Notes: generated from the letters alone by a model not told the origin. 64,000 nt of DNA from an uncultured Sphingomonadaceae bacterium (GCA_947497455.1 CANMGU010000001.1:682001-746000), one strand, 5' to 3'; positions 13,428 through 23,331 are shown, counted from the first letter of the stretch. Made by a program: numbers and translations.

Positions 13428-14173
13428 CAAATATGATCAAGCAATTTGCCGACTTGCATCAATCAGGCAAGCCTTTGATCCTTTATAACATCTGGGATGC
13501 AGGTAGTGCACAGGTTGCGGTGCGCGCCGGCGCACAGGCAGTAGCAACGGGCAGTCTGTCCGTCGCTGGTGCGCAAGGCTTTGAGGATGGCGAGAAGCTG
13601 CCCTTTGATTTTTCTCTGACCAATGCAAAACATATTGTATCTGCGGTCGATGTGCCGGTCACGATTGACCTGGAAACCGGCTATGGAGATGAAGCAGCGG
13701 CCGTTGGTGCCAATGCGCTGCTGATGAAAGAGGCAGGTGTGGCTGGCCTGAATCTGGAAGATCAGGATTTGTCGGCGGGTGGATTACGCGATGTGTCCAT
13801 TCAGGCTCAACGTGTGAAGGCTGCCGCAGATAGCGGTCTGTTCATCAATGCACGCACGGATCTGTTTATCCAGACACCCTTGCTAGATCATGATGATGCG
13901 TTGGCCCAGAAAGCGCTGGAACGTTGTCAGGTCTATGCCGATGCAGGCGCCGGAAGTTTTTTCATTCCCTTTGCAGCCGATGAAAAGTTGATTGGCGATA
14001 TTTGTGACAAAGCCGCGTTGCCGGTCAACATCATGAGAATGCCAGACAGCCCATCCGTTTCCCGATTGGCCGAACTGGGTGTTGCACGCATTAGCTATGG
14101 CCCTGGCCCCTGGATGGCGGCGATGGCCGCATTTGAAGCGGAGGTGTTAAAGATATTTGGCAATCAGCCCTGA
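13424..14173 (+). CDS. isocitrate lyase/PEP mutase superfamily protein
   Basis: A 249-residue TIM-barrel protein. YNIWDAGSAQVAVRAGAQAVATGS, the metal-binding DLETGYG and GLNLEDQ are the superfamily hallmarks. The KKCGH catalytic-loop motif of isocitrate lyase is absent, so it is one of the uncharacterised carboxyphosphonoenolpyruvate mutase-like members that make or break a C-C or P-C bond in a 2-oxo acid. ATGA overlap with ada indicates co-translation; why a repair regulator is paired with this enzyme is not evident. Confidence 0.8.
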   Translation: MTNMIKQFADLHQSGKPLILYNIWDAGSAQVAVRAGAQAVATGSLSVAGAQGFEDGEKLPFDFSLTNAKHIVSAVDVPVTIDLETGYGDEAAAVGANALLMKEAGVAGLNLEDQDLSAGGLRDVSIQAQRVKAAADSGLFINARTDLFIQTPLLDHDDALAQKALERCQVYADAGAGSFFIPFAADEKLIGDICDKAALPVNIMRMPDSPSVSRLAELGVARISYGPGPWMAAMAAFEAEVLKIFGNQP

Positions 14174-14182
14174 ATCCGAATA

Positions 14183-15409
14183 TTACTGTTTATTGTCAGG
14201 TGCTGGTTTGACAATCATCAACAAGATCAGCGGGATCAGGCCGACAAATGCGGCAATGGCGAACGGTGCACCAACAAAGCGAAAGGGTGCTGCATCACTG
14301 GTAAAATAGGATAGAGAGCCGTTATAAAGAAGGGGCGCGATGAGGGCAGCAAGCGCGGCCATACTGCCATTAAATCCCTGCAATTCTCCTTGCATGTTGC
14401 TTGGCGTGCGGCGGGACATCATTGCGTTAATGCTCGGCATCGCCATGCCTTGCAACCCAACAACGAGGCACATGGACAGCGCGATCCAGCTGACATCGAC
14501 CAGCACGTACACCGCAAAAATCACAATCGCGACAAATATTCCGAACATTGCGGTTTTCCGTTCCCCGACAGCGCTTACAAATCGACCGATCAAAAAGGCT
14601 TGAACGAGCGCCATCGATAGCCCCACGCAAGTGAGGGACAAACCTACCATTTTGCTGTCCCAGCCATATTGTGCTGGAGCAAAAAAGGACCAGCTGGTCG
14701 GATAGATGGAACTGCTGAGCATCCACAGAAAATAGATCACGGCAACGCCGAGCAAATTTGGCAATTTTCCGAGATTGAGCAAGGCGCCCAATGGATTGGC
14801 ACGTTTCCATTCAAAGCTGCGCTTTTCTTCGGGCGCCATGGTTTCCGGAAAAGCAAACCAGCCATATATGAAATTGAGGAAAGCCAGTCCGCCAGCCACA
14901 AAAAACGGGATACGCGTGCCATAGTCCCCTAAAAAACCACCCAGAGCCGGGCCGACGATGAAGCCGATCCCAAAGGCGGCGCCGACCAGACCAAAGCTTT
15001 TGGCGCGATCTTCGTCGCTCGACATGTCGGCCATGGCCGCATTGGCCGGACCGAAGATGGCGCCAAGCCCACCGGCGATGGAACGGCCAATGAACAACCA
15101 CACGATAGATGTCGCAAAACCCATCAGCGCAAAGTCAATTCCAAACGCAAGCAGAGAGACCAGAAATACGGGACGACGACCAAAACGATCACCGAGATTG
15201 CCGACCAGCGGGCCCATGAGAAATTGGAACAACGCGTAAGAAGCGCTGATAAAACCGCCGAGCAGAGTTGCTTCGGACAGGCTGACACCCTCCAGTTCCT
15301 GAATGAGTTCCGGCAGCACCGGCATGATGATGCCAAAGCCAACGGAATAGATAAACACCGTCAACAGCACGAAGCGCATGGCCGATTGACGCTGCTTGTC
15401 GGCGATCAT
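14183..15409 (-). CDS. MFS transporter, TCR/Tet family
   Basis: A 408-residue protein with twelve hydrophobic segments. Motif [13 protein letters not shown], lies between helices 2 and 3, and motif [20 protein letters not shown], is in helix 5, which is typical of proton-driven antiporters such as TetA. The opening [21 protein letters not shown] also matches the tetracycline-resistance branch. Chromosomal members of this branch usually have unknown substrates, so a resistance role should not be assumed. It lies 13 bases after the protease gene and may share its transcript. Confidence 0.82.
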   Translation of the reverse strand: MIADKQRQSAMRFVLLTVFIYSVGFGIIMPVLPELIQELEGVSLSEATLLGGFISASYALFQFLMGPLVGNLGDRFGRRPVFLVSLLAFGIDFALMGFATSIVWLFIGRSIAGGLGAIFGPANAAMADMSSDEDRAKSFGLVGAAFGIGFIVGPALGGFLGDYGTRIPFFVAGGLAFLNFIYGWFAFPETMAPEEKRSFEWKRANPLGALLNLGKLPNLLGVAVIYFLWMLSSSIYPTSWSFFAPAQYGWDSKMVGLSLTCVGLSMALVQAFLIGRFVSAVGERKTAMFGIFVAIVIFAVYVLVDVSWIALSMCLVVGLQGMAMPSINAMMSRRTPSNMQGELQGFNGSMAALAALIAPLLYNGSLSYFTSDAAPFRFVGAPFAIAAFVGLIPLILLMIVKPAPDNKQ

Positions 15410-15422
15410 AGCAAGTCAGCGA

Positions 15423-16973
15423 TCATTGCGCGGTTTTTTCGCATTCATAAACCAGCCGCTCATTGGTCTGCATCGGCAACTCGGTTCGGATCGCCTTCAC
15501 CATATCGGTGACGTCAGAAAGTGCTTTTTCATCTGCGGTGCAGGCCCTGTTGCCATATTGCTTGCGGATATCACGCGCCTTGGTCATTGCCGCCAAGCCC
15601 AGCAGATATCGCTCGGTGGTGAATTCCCGTCGGTCAGGATCAAAACTGCTGATAGTGACCGTCTGCTCCTCATTGGGGACAAAAATACGAGACCATTTAG
15701 CACCATCACGGCCATATTGAGTGCGTCCGTTGATACAGCCGCCTTCCGCCCAATCAATGTCCAGAGAGTCAGCCTGCGATACAGTTATCCTGCTGCGTTG
15801 CGGATTTAGGCGACATTGATATTTACCCGAGGTAGCAATTATTTGTCCGCTTTCGGCGCCATCCTGGTCAGGCAGTTGTTCCTTTAGTGCGACGGCAACA
15901 CGATCATCAATCTCACTGAAAGCTGGCCGCGAAAGAAAAACAAGGATCGCGCCAACCAACAGCAACGCTGCGCCGCCTGCGGTTCCAATGGCTGGTGTAC
16001 GTTTGTCCTGAATCATCAGATAACCCGCTCCGCCAATTGCGACCAGCGACAGCACCAGCATCAACGCCGCAATCGCCATTTGATTTTCGCGCTCTGTAAT
16101 AATGTCCTGCGAGATGGAGGTCCGCAGCTTTGCCTCCGTCTGCTGCCGCTGCGCCGCCTCGGCTTTTTGAGCAGCCTCAATTTTGGCTCGGGCAGCCGCT
16201 TCTCGGCGTTGCTCCTGAAGGCTGATATCGGCTGCAGAGCGACAGGGCGTGGCCGTCAGCCCTACTTTGACACCCGCTTTGCGAAGAAAGGATAATATCT
16301 CACGACTGGACACGGCAAAACCGAACTCAGCATCATTGCCATCAGATAGCGAACCAAAGCTGTTCGCGCCCAATATCCGCCCACAATTGTCTATGAGCGG
16401 TCCACCGCTATTGCCACTGGCAATTGGCGCGGTGTGCAAGATTGTATCAAATTGCTTGGTTGACCGCCCGCCTGAGACAGAGCCGCGAGTCTTGACCGGT
16501 GACATCGGGTTGATGAGATCATCGAGATTGAGTCCCTGCGCGCGGTCCACGGAACCTGGGTAGCCGACTGCTACCACATCTGCTCCATCGGCTACTGGAC
16601 CGCTGAACACCGTCATTGGTGGCAGTCGTCCTCCATCCTGAAGTTGAATCAGCGCCAGATCATTGCCTGGAGAATAGGCAATAACCCTGCCTCCATAGCT
16701 GGTGCCACCTTGTGAAGGTACGATTCCGATCACGACGGATTTCTCTTGCCGTGCAATTTCGACAACATGGGCGTTGGTGACAATCTTGTCCGGCGCCACC
16801 GCAAAGCCGCTGCCATGACCCACAAAGGCAACTTTATCACCATCTGTCGCAGCCAATACTACGCGAACGACTGAACGACTGGCCGCCGCGATGTCGGCAG
16901 GGTCAGCATGGGCGGGGCCCGCAAACAGAACAGTGAGGGCAAGTGTGAAAACCAATGCGAGCTTTTTAATCAT
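15423..16973 (-). CDS. exported trypsin-like serine protease with two C-terminal TM segments
   Basis: A 516-residue protein. A signal peptide (residues 1-23, ending AHA) leads into an S1C-type protease domain with the triad H69 (TNAHVV), D105 (GNDLALIQL) and S189 (SGNSGGPL). No PDZ domain follows. Instead there is a charged alanine/glutamine-rich helix likely to be coiled coil (about 255-290), two hydrophobic helices (about 303-320 and 330-350), and a C-terminal domain of some 160 residues with paired cysteines. The architecture suggests a membrane-anchored periplasmic protease. The substrate is unknown. Confidence 0.8.
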   Translation of the reverse strand: MIKKLALVFTLALTVLFAGPAHADPADIAAASRSVVRVVLAATDGDKVAFVGHGSGFAVAPDKIVTNAHVVEIARQEKSVVIGIVPSQGGTSYGGRVIAYSPGNDLALIQLQDGGRLPPMTVFSGPVADGADVVAVGYPGSVDRAQGLNLDDLINPMSPVKTRGSVSGGRSTKQFDTILHTAPIASGNSGGPLIDNCGRILGANSFGSLSDGNDAEFGFAVSSREILSFLRKAGVKVGLTATPCRSAADISLQEQRREAAARAKIEAAQKAEAAQRQQTEAKLRTSISQDIITERENQMAIAALMLVLSLVAIGGAGYLMIQDKRTPAIGTAGGAALLLVGAILVFLSRPAFSEIDDRVAVALKEQLPDQDGAESGQIIATSGKYQCRLNPQRSRITVSQADSLDIDWAEGGCINGRTQYGRDGAKWSRIFVPNEEQTVTISSFDPDRREFTTERYLLGLAAMTKARDIRKQYGNRACTADEKALSDVTDMVKAIRTELPMQTNERLVYECEKTAQ

Positions 16974-17107
16974 CTTGTTCCCATGCTCGAATTTATAGGA
17001 TTTTTCAAAAGTAATTTAAAAATTGAAGCTGCACCGAGCTTATCGAAGAGCGGCCTGGCTGAAAAAACCCAAACCTGTTCCGTATATGCTGTGTTGATGC
17101 GCGCTAT

Positions 17108-19285
17108 TTAGACAAAGCTATAGGGGTCAACATCAACGCCGACCCGCACAGCGCGCGGCCATTCAAGCTTTTCGAGCCATTCGCGCATGATCTCCTGCAA
17201 TTCAACCGATCGATGCGCGTGAATGAGTAGTCGATGGCGATGGCGGCCGCGCAACATCGCAAGCGGAGCAGGGGCGGGACCATAAACGGCGAAGCCCTCT
17301 ACCTTCGGCGCAGTTTGACCAATCAGTCGAGCGGTTTCCATAGCTTCTGCGTTGTCCTCCGAAGACACAATAATTGCGGCAAGTCGAGAAAAAGGCGGCG
17401 CAGCGGCTGCGCGACGGGATTCGGTTTCGGCAGAATAAAAACCATCCCTGTCACCCTTGATCAGCGCTTGAATTACCGGCGCGTTTGGCATGCGTGTCTG
17501 AACATAGACTTGGCCAGGCTTCTCGGCCCGCCCCGCACGGCCCGCCACCTGCGCGATTTGCTGAAAACTGCGTTCGGCCGCGCGTAGATCGCCGCCTTCA
17601 AGGCCGATATCGGCATCCACTACACCAACCAGGGTCAGATTGGGAAAATGATAGCCTTTGGTGACCAGCTGGGTGCCGACGACGATGTCAATCGCACCGG
17701 CCTCCATCTGTGCGACAAATTCTCCGGCCTTGGCTGGTGACCAGATTGTATCTGAGGTGACGATGGCGGTGCGTGCAGCGGGAAACAGCATCTTGACCTC
17801 ATCGCAGATCCGCTCGACACCGGGACCGCAGGCGACCAGCGAATCTTCATCGCTGCATTCGGGGCATTGTTCCGGCTGCGGCATGACATGACCACAATGA
17901 TGGCAGGCAAGGCGCTTGGTGAGTCGATGCTCGACCATCCAGGCGGTGCAATTGGGGCAGTTGATCCGATGGCCACAGGTTCGGCAGAGCGTAAGCGGTG
18001 CAAATCCGCGCCGGTTGAGGAAGAGCAGGGATTGCTCGCCTTTGGTCAGATTTTCTTCAAGCGCATTGATCAGAGTTGGAGCAAGCCATGAGCCGCGCGC
18101 GGGAATATCTTGCGTCAGATCGAGAGCCGCAATCTCCGGTAAGGTCGCCGCGCCGAACCGAGCGGGCAATTCCAACAGCTCATAATTGCCCTGTTCGACC
18201 TGATGCCTGCTTTCGATTGCCGGTGTCGCAGAAGCCAATACCACAGGAATTTTCTCATGCAGGCCACGCATCACGGCGACATCTCGTGCGTGATAGCGTA
18301 CGCCATCTTCCTGCTTGAAGCTGTTCTCATGCGCTTCATCCACGATGATTAGGCCGAGATTTTTGTAGGGCAGAAACAGAGCCGAGCGTGCGCCGACCAC
18401 CACTTTGGCATCGCCATCGGCTAGTGCCCGCCAGTTTTTCTTGCGGTCTGACTGTTTAAGCCCGCTATGCCAAGCCACCGGTTCGGTTCCGAAACGCGCT
18501 TGAAAGCGATCGAGAAAGGGTTCGGTCAACGCGATTTCGGGGAGTAGGACCAGCGTCTGCTTATTCTGACGCATAGCCTCAGCCACGGCCTCAAAATATA
18601 CCTCCGTCTTGCCGGATCCTGTTACACCATCGAGTAAATAGGGTTGGAATGCAGCATCTTGTACAGCTTTGACCAGTACGTTGCTGACCTGGTTCTGATC
18701 TTCACTCAATTCAACCTTGGCGAATTCGGGATCGGGTTGGGCGATAGCAGCAAAAGGAGAGACTTCGCTGCGGTCCAGCACGCCACATTTCTCAAGGCCT
18801 CTTATAACTGCAACGGATACATCCGCCTTGAAGGCCAGTTCGCTAACCGTACCCTGCACATCAGTCAGTTTCTTGAGCGCTTGTTCCCGTTGTGGTGTCA
18901 TCCGGTCAGGAACATTGCCGTTCAATCGATATTCTATGATCGGGCGATTATCAGCAAAGGCTGCACCGCTCGACAACACCATGCGAAGAACAGACGCAGG
19001 CGCTGCAAAATAATATTGCGCAGTCCATTCAATCAATCGGCGGAGCGGCGTGGACAATGGCGGGACATCACGCAATTCCAACAACGGTCTCAGTTTTTTT
19101 GCGTCAATCTCATCGACCGGAAAACTATCTGCGTCCCATACGACGCCAGGCACTTTGCGCGGTCCTAGCGGGGCCATAACAATGGAACCAGGGCGCGCTT
19201 CCATACCGTCAGGCACCCGATAATCGAGTGGCCCCAGAGCAGCATTGAGCAAAAGCACTCTAACTCGATTTTTGGCGCGATTCAT
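17108..19285 (-). CDS. priA: primosomal protein N', replication restart helicase
   Basis: A 725-residue superfamily-2 helicase that reloads the replisome at stalled forks. Walker A is LDGVTGSGKTEVYFEA and the DEAH box is IVDEAHENSFKQEDG. Helicase motif III is LASATPAIES. Eight cysteines in CRTCGHRINCPNC and CHHCGHVMPQPEQCPEC bind two zinc ions. Motif VI is QVAGRAGRAEKPG. The N-terminal DNA-binding domain begins VLLLNAALGPLDYRVPDG. The length is normal. It is transcribed away from the DUF4197 gene. Confidence 0.96.
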   Translation of the reverse strand: MNRAKNRVRVLLLNAALGPLDYRVPDGMEARPGSIVMAPLGPRKVPGVVWDADSFPVDEIDAKKLRPLLELRDVPPLSTPLRRLIEWTAQYYFAAPASVLRMVLSSGAAFADNRPIIEYRLNGNVPDRMTPQREQALKKLTDVQGTVSELAFKADVSVAVIRGLEKCGVLDRSEVSPFAAIAQPDPEFAKVELSEDQNQVSNVLVKAVQDAAFQPYLLDGVTGSGKTEVYFEAVAEAMRQNKQTLVLLPEIALTEPFLDRFQARFGTEPVAWHSGLKQSDRKKNWRALADGDAKVVVGARSALFLPYKNLGLIIVDEAHENSFKQEDGVRYHARDVAVMRGLHEKIPVVLASATPAIESRHQVEQGNYELLELPARFGAATLPEIAALDLTQDIPARGSWLAPTLINALEENLTKGEQSLLFLNRRGFAPLTLCRTCGHRINCPNCTAWMVEHRLTKRLACHHCGHVMPQPEQCPECSDEDSLVACGPGVERICDEVKMLFPAARTAIVTSDTIWSPAKAGEFVAQMEAGAIDIVVGTQLVTKGYHFPNLTLVGVVDADIGLEGGDLRAAERSFQQIAQVAGRAGRAEKPGQVYVQTRMPNAPVIQALIKGDRDGFYSAETESRRAAAAPPFSRLAAIIVSSEDNAEAMETARLIGQTAPKVEGFAVYGPAPAPLAMLRGRHRHRLLIHAHRSVELQEIMREWLEKLEWPRAVRVGVDVDPYSFV

Positions 19286-19361
19286 TCGGTCAGTATAGGC
19301 ATGCTTTGGGATTGCGTCACCAACTGCTATGTAGAGATATGCGGATTAGGGGAGTAAGCAC

Positions 19362-20036
19362 ATGAGAAATCTGGATCGTAGGCATTTTCTGGCAGCTAGC
19401 GGGGTCGCGGCATTATTGGTTCTACCTGGCTGTGCCAGCTTGCCGAGTTTGAGCTTGACCGAAGCGGTGAAGCGGTTGCTGACCTTGTCGTCACAAAATG
19501 CTTTTGCCAAACTGATGCAACCCAACGGTTTTTTTGACAGTCAGGTCGCCCGTATCTCGGTGCCGGAAAAATTAGGCGGAACGCGGGTTACGAACATAGC
19601 AACCGCCATGTTGCGATCCAAGCCAATCCAGAAGCGATTGCTCAAACAGGTCAACCGTGCCGCTGAGAAGGGCGCAGAACTGGCTGCTCCTGTCATCGCG
19701 GATACAATCCGGAGTATGAGCATTGCCGACGCCGCCGCAATCATCAGAGGTGGAGACCGCGCTGCAACCGAATTGTTACAGAACGAGCTGGGAACCACGC
19801 TGGTAACGCAGATGCTTCCGGGGGTGAGCAAGGGCCTGAACCTATTTGACAATGAGATTATCAATCTTGTCCTTTCGCAAGTCAGCGATATTAATTTTGC
19901 CGATATCAGCGACGATGTGACCAACAAGGTCAGTGATGCGATCTACCGGTCCATTGGCGCGCAGGAAGCCAGGATCAGGGCCAATCCACAAGCAACCAAT
20001 GATCCTGTGATAATCGGGGTCTTCGGCTTGACTTAG
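19362..20036 (+). CDS. DUF4197 family lipoprotein
   Basis: A 224-residue protein with a twin-arginine-like start (DRRHFLAASGVAALLVLPGC) ending in a lipobox, so the mature protein should be lipid-anchored at the cysteine near residue 24. The body is mostly helical and carries the DUF4197 features: GFFDSQVARISVPEKL near the start, then a helix-rich domain with INLVLSQVSDINFADISDDVTNKVSDAIYRSIG. The function of the family is unknown. It stands divergent from priA and before the transaldolase gene. Confidence 0.8.
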   Translation: MRNLDRRHFLAASGVAALLVLPGCASLPSLSLTEAVKRLLTLSSQNAFAKLMQPNGFFDSQVARISVPEKLGGTRVTNIATAMLRSKPIQKRLLKQVNRAAEKGAELAAPVIADTIRSMSIADAAAIIRGGDRAATELLQNELGTTLVTQMLPGVSKGLNLFDNEIINLVLSQVSDINFADISDDVTNKVSDAIYRSIGAQEARIRANPQATNDPVIIGVFGLT

Positions 20037-20173
20037 AATGTTATCCGGTCTTGGCCCACACACTATCCACAGCTTTCTGAACAGCTTGACCGTGCCACCG
20101 GTTTCGCGTCTCTTGGAAAGACGTTAGGCGACTCGCAAACGCCATCACTCATCCGCATCGGGAGCCGCATATT

Positions 20174-20827
20174 ATGAAATTTTTTGTTGATACCGCTGAC
20201 ACCGCAGAAATCGCTGACCTGGCAGCGACGGGAATGGTTGACGGGGTGACCACCAATCCATCGCTAATCAAGAAATCTGGTCGCGACATCATGGAAGTGA
20301 CAAAGGAAATATGTGGTCTAACCGATGGCCCGGTCTCTGCCGAAGTGGTTGCACTTGATCATGAAACGATGATGCAGGAAGCCGAAGTGCTGCGCAAAAT
20401 TGCGGACAATGTCTGCATCAAGGTTCCATTGACTATCGATGGCCTGAAAACCTGCAAGGCGCTGACTAACGACGGAACGATGGTCAATGTAACCCTTTGT
20501 TTTTCCGCCAATCAGGCGTTGCTCGCGGCCAAAGCTGGTGCCAGCTTTATTTCTCCCTTTGTTGGCCGGCACGATGACAATGGCTTTGACGGGATGAAGC
20601 TGATTGATGATATCCGGCTGATTTACGACAATTACGCTTATGATACGGAAATATTGGTCGCATCGATCCGTCATCCTGTCCATGTTCTGGAATCTGCACG
20701 CATTGGTGCCGACGTCGCGACGATGCCGCCAAACGTGATCCGGGGATTGTTCAAGCATGTCCTGACCGACAAAGGCATCGAAGGTTTTCTGGCCGACTGG
20801 AAAGATACCGGTCAACAGATTGGCTGA
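20174..20827 (+). CDS. tal: transaldolase / fructose-6-phosphate aldolase, TalC type
   Basis: A 217-residue small transaldolase of the decameric TalC/FSA class. The N terminus [13 protein letters not shown] and the loop [13 protein letters not shown] are diagnostic. The Schiff-base lysine is K83 in [12 protein letters not shown], and the phosphate-binding end has [12 protein letters not shown]. It moves a dihydroxyacetone unit in the non-oxidative pentose phosphate pathway. Whether it acts as transaldolase or fructose-6-phosphate aldolase cannot be settled by eye. A strong hairpin follows the stop. Confidence 0.93.
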   Translation: MKFFVDTADTAEIADLAATGMVDGVTTNPSLIKKSGRDIMEVTKEICGLTDGPVSAEVVALDHETMMQEAEVLRKIADNVCIKVPLTIDGLKTCKALTNDGTMVNVTLCFSANQALLAAKAGASFISPFVGRHDDNGFDGMKLIDDIRLIYDNYAYDTEILVASIRHPVHVLESARIGADVATMPPNVIRGLFKHVLTDKGIEGFLADWKDTGQQIG

Positions 20828-20839
20828 TAGCGATATTGT

Positions 20840-20865
20840 CTTATCCGGGCTTTCGCTCGGATAAG
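20840..20865. terminator. hairpin between convergent tal and lpoA genes
   Basis: Arms CTTATCCGGGC (20840-20850) and GCTCGGATAAG (20855-20865) pair with a single G-U type mismatch around the loop TTTC. It lies 13 bases after the tal stop and 11 bases before the end of the converging gene, so it can serve both directions. There is no long T-run; only GTCTT follows on the plus strand. Confidence 0.65.
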
Positions 20866-20875
20866 GTCTTAGGCG

Positions 20876-22075
20876 TTAAAATCCCTTGGGTGCAGGATCG
20901 ACAACGCTAAAGCTACCGCTGCGGATTTCCTGTACTTCGAGAGCGCGCTCCGAGATGCCGTTTCTGCGGAAGCGGAATACGCCGTCTAGTCCAATAAATC
21001 CGCCTGAATCGGTGAGCTGTCTGATCGGGAAGGGGGTGCCGACCTTCCAGTTTTGCGCCACTTTCACCGTGAGCAGAACGGAATCATAGCCCAGGCTGGA
21101 CAACCGGAAAGGTGCGCGGCCATAGCGGTTGCGATATTTACCTGCATATTGGCGATATAGTCCGTCTGAAACACTAGCAAACCAAGCGCCACGCATCGCC
21201 GGAGAACCGGCCAGGTTACTGCTTGTATTCCACAAGTCAGTGCCCAGTATCTTGGCGCTACCACTGGCATTTTTACGGATGTAAGGAGCCGCTTTTATCG
21301 CCATTGTACCATTGTCTGCCAACAGTACCGCATCAAAATCGCCATTTTGGGCGAGCTTCTTGGTGGCGGCTTCTACTGATGCGGAATCACGGTTGAAATT
21401 CTGAATGGAAACAACGGTGCCACCTGCATCTTTAACGGAACGCAGAAGGGTCGAAGAGGCACGCTGCCCATACACACCGTTCGGGACGAGGGCGGCAAAG
21501 CGGTTCATGCCTTTCGACTTGGCATAGCTGACAACCCGACTGATGGATTGGGAAGGAATATGGCCCAGCAGAAAGACATTGTTACCCGCCACACCAGCAT
21601 CATTGGAGAAACTGAGGATAGGAACGCCCGCTGGCCGTGCGATATTTGCGGTCGCAACCACATTGTCGCTCAGCAGCGGTCCAATGATGAGCTTGTTGCC
21701 GTCGGCAACCGCTTTGCGGGCGGCAGCAGTAACACCTTTGGCGGTGTCATAGCTGGTCATCCGTATATTCTGAGCTTTGGTATCGAGCAGCGCCATCGTG
21801 GTTGCATTGGCCAGCGATTGTCCAACCCCTGAATTCTTACCAGACAGCGGAACCAACAACGCGATCCGGTGATGTTTCTGATCGGTTGGCAATTCGCCGG
21901 TAACCGGCGGAGGTGTCGGGGTTGGTCTGGTTGGACGTTCTCCGCCACGCGGTACAACGGATTCGCAACCGGCCAGAAATATAATGCCTGCGAGCCCCGC
22001 ATATTTTAGCAAGCTGCGGCGCACAGTCTGGGAGGATGTTTTTTCATCCTGTCCTACATGCAAATTATCTGTCAT
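20876..22075 (-). CDS. LppC/LpoA-like penicillin-binding protein activator
   Basis: A 399-residue lipoprotein with a type I periplasmic-binding-protein fold. The signal segment SLLKYAGLAGIIFLAGC ends in a lipobox; a Pro/Thr-rich linker (RPTRPTPTPPPVTG) follows. Then HHRIALLVPLSGKNSGVGQSLANATTMALLD opens the ligand-binding-like domain. LpoA homologues activate the bifunctional peptidoglycan synthase PBP1a in gammaproteobacteria; here that role is inferred. It is divergent from rsmI as in enterobacteria. The start is ATG 22075, or 22084 nine bases upstream. Confidence 0.8.
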   Translation of the reverse strand: MTDNLHVGQDEKTSSQTVRRSLLKYAGLAGIIFLAGCESVVPRGGERPTRPTPTPPPVTGELPTDQKHHRIALLVPLSGKNSGVGQSLANATTMALLDTKAQNIRMTSYDTAKGVTAAARKAVADGNKLIIGPLLSDNVVATANIARPAGVPILSFSNDAGVAGNNVFLLGHIPSQSISRVVSYAKSKGMNRFAALVPNGVYGQRASSTLLRSVKDAGGTVVSIQNFNRDSASVEAATKKLAQNGDFDAVLLADNGTMAIKAAPYIRKNASGSAKILGTDLWNTSSNLAGSPAMRGAWFASVSDGLYRQYAGKYRNRYGRAPFRLSSLGYDSVLLTVKVAQNWKVGTPFPIRQLTDSGGFIGLDGVFRFRRNGISERALEVQEIRSGSFSVVDPAPKGF

Positions 22076-22085
22076 GGCGTTCATT

Positions 22086-22928
22086 ATGTCTGCTCCCGTT
22101 GAACATGGCCTGTATATCGTCGCCACGCCAATCGGCAACCTCGGAGATTTGTCCCATCGCGCGGAAGACATTCTTGCTGCCGCAGATATCATTCTGGTGG
22201 AGGATTCAAGGGTTACCGGTAAGCTTTTGAATTATATCGGTAAAAAGAAGAAAATGATGGTTTATAATGACCATAAGGGTGCGGCTGAGCGGCAAGAAAT
22301 TTTGGCGGCGATAGGATGTAAAATTGTCGCACTAGTCAGTGATGCCGGTACACCGCTTATTTCTGACCCCGGATACAAACTGGTACGCGAGGCTCAGGCT
22401 GCGGACGCTTATGTTACAACTATCCCCGGACCGAGCGCGGCCATTGCCGCACTAACCCTGTCCGGATTACCCAGTGACCGGTTTCTGTTTGAAGGTTTTT
22501 TGCCGAGTAAAACAAAGGCTCGGAGTGAAGTGCTGGCGGAATTGGCTCCGATCAAGGCGACGCTGATTTTCTACGAAAATGGAGCGCGGCTTGGTGGCAT
22601 GCTGGCTGATGCGCTTGCCATTCTGGGTGATCGTCCAGCGGCTGTCATCCGGGAAATAACCAAGAAATTCGAAGAAACTGTGAACGGTGGACTGTCAGAG
22701 CTTGCCGAGCGCTATGCCAGCGAAAAGCCCAAGGGAGAGATTGTAGTCGTCGTCGGACCACCGCTTGCGGAAGAGGCCGCGAGCAATTCCGATATCGAAG
22801 CTGCACTGCGTACGGCGTTGGAGCGACTTCCGGCCTCCAAGGCAGCTGGCGAGGTCGCGCGAACTTTTGGTGTCGACCGCAAGCAACTGTACGAGCTGAC
22901 GAACCGCTGGAAGGCGGAAAACCAGTAG
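22086..22928 (+). CDS. rsmI: 16S rRNA (cytidine(1402)-2'-O)-methyltransferase
   Basis: A 280-residue tetrapyrrole-methylase-fold enzyme that methylates the ribose of C1402 in 16S rRNA. Conserved blocks are GLYIVATPIGNLGDLSHRAEDIL, ILVEDSRVTGKLL, LVSDAGTPLISDPGYKLVR and the SAM loop TIPGPSAAIAALTLSGLPSDRFLFEGFLP. The start is ATG 22086, only two bases from one possible start of the divergent lpoA-like gene, so promoters for each must lie within the other's 5' end. The gene abuts yraN (stop and GTG share one base). Confidence 0.95.
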   Translation: MSAPVEHGLYIVATPIGNLGDLSHRAEDILAAADIILVEDSRVTGKLLNYIGKKKKMMVYNDHKGAAERQEILAAIGCKIVALVSDAGTPLISDPGYKLVREAQAADAYVTTIPGPSAAIAALTLSGLPSDRFLFEGFLPSKTKARSEVLAELAPIKATLIFYENGARLGGMLADALAILGDRPAAVIREITKKFEETVNGGLSELAERYASEKPKGEIVVVVGPPLAEEAASNSDIEAALRTALERLPASKAAGEVARTFGVDRKQLYELTNRWKAENQ

Positions 22929-23296
22929 TGAAACGCTCGGCTGCGAAACGGGAACGGGCAGAAAAGCAAGGGCGGCGGGCCGAGAGCATTGCTGCGGGTT
23001 GGTTGCGATTGCATGGCTGGCGCATTCTGGACCAGCGGGTTCGAACTGCCCATGGCGAAGTGGATGTGATTGCCAAACGCGCGGGGTTGGTCGCTTTTGT
23101 GGAAGTGAAATCACGGACGAAAGCCGAAGACCTGGAGACAGCAATCGACCATCATCGGTTGAAACGCGTCGCGGCTGCGGCGGAAATTCTCTATCCGGAC
23201 TATTGCAAAAATGGTGAAGATGCTCGGATTGATGTTATTTTGGTTGCACCGCGCCGCTTGCCAACCCATTTAACCAATGTCTGGCATGGGTTTTAA
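22928..23296 (+). CDS. yraN: UPF0102 (YraN) family putative endonuclease
   Basis: A 122-residue protein with the RecB-like nuclease core of UPF0102: a basic start (KRSAAKRERAEKQGRRAE), AAGWLRLHGWRILDQRVRTAHGEVDVIAKRAGLVAFVEVKSR, where E, D and ExK form the metal site, and a C-terminal DARIDVILVAP. A link to DNA processing is known only by fold. It starts at GTG 22928, overlapping the rsmI stop by one base. The lpoA-rsmI-yraN order is conserved across proteobacteria. Confidence 0.88.
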   Translation: MKRSAAKRERAEKQGRRAESIAAGWLRLHGWRILDQRVRTAHGEVDVIAKRAGLVAFVEVKSRTKAEDLETAIDHHRLKRVAAAAEILYPDYCKNGEDARIDVILVAPRRLPTHLTNVWHGF

Positions 23297-23331
23297 TCCA
23301 GCCAATCCCAATGACCTGAGAAAGCGCCTCT

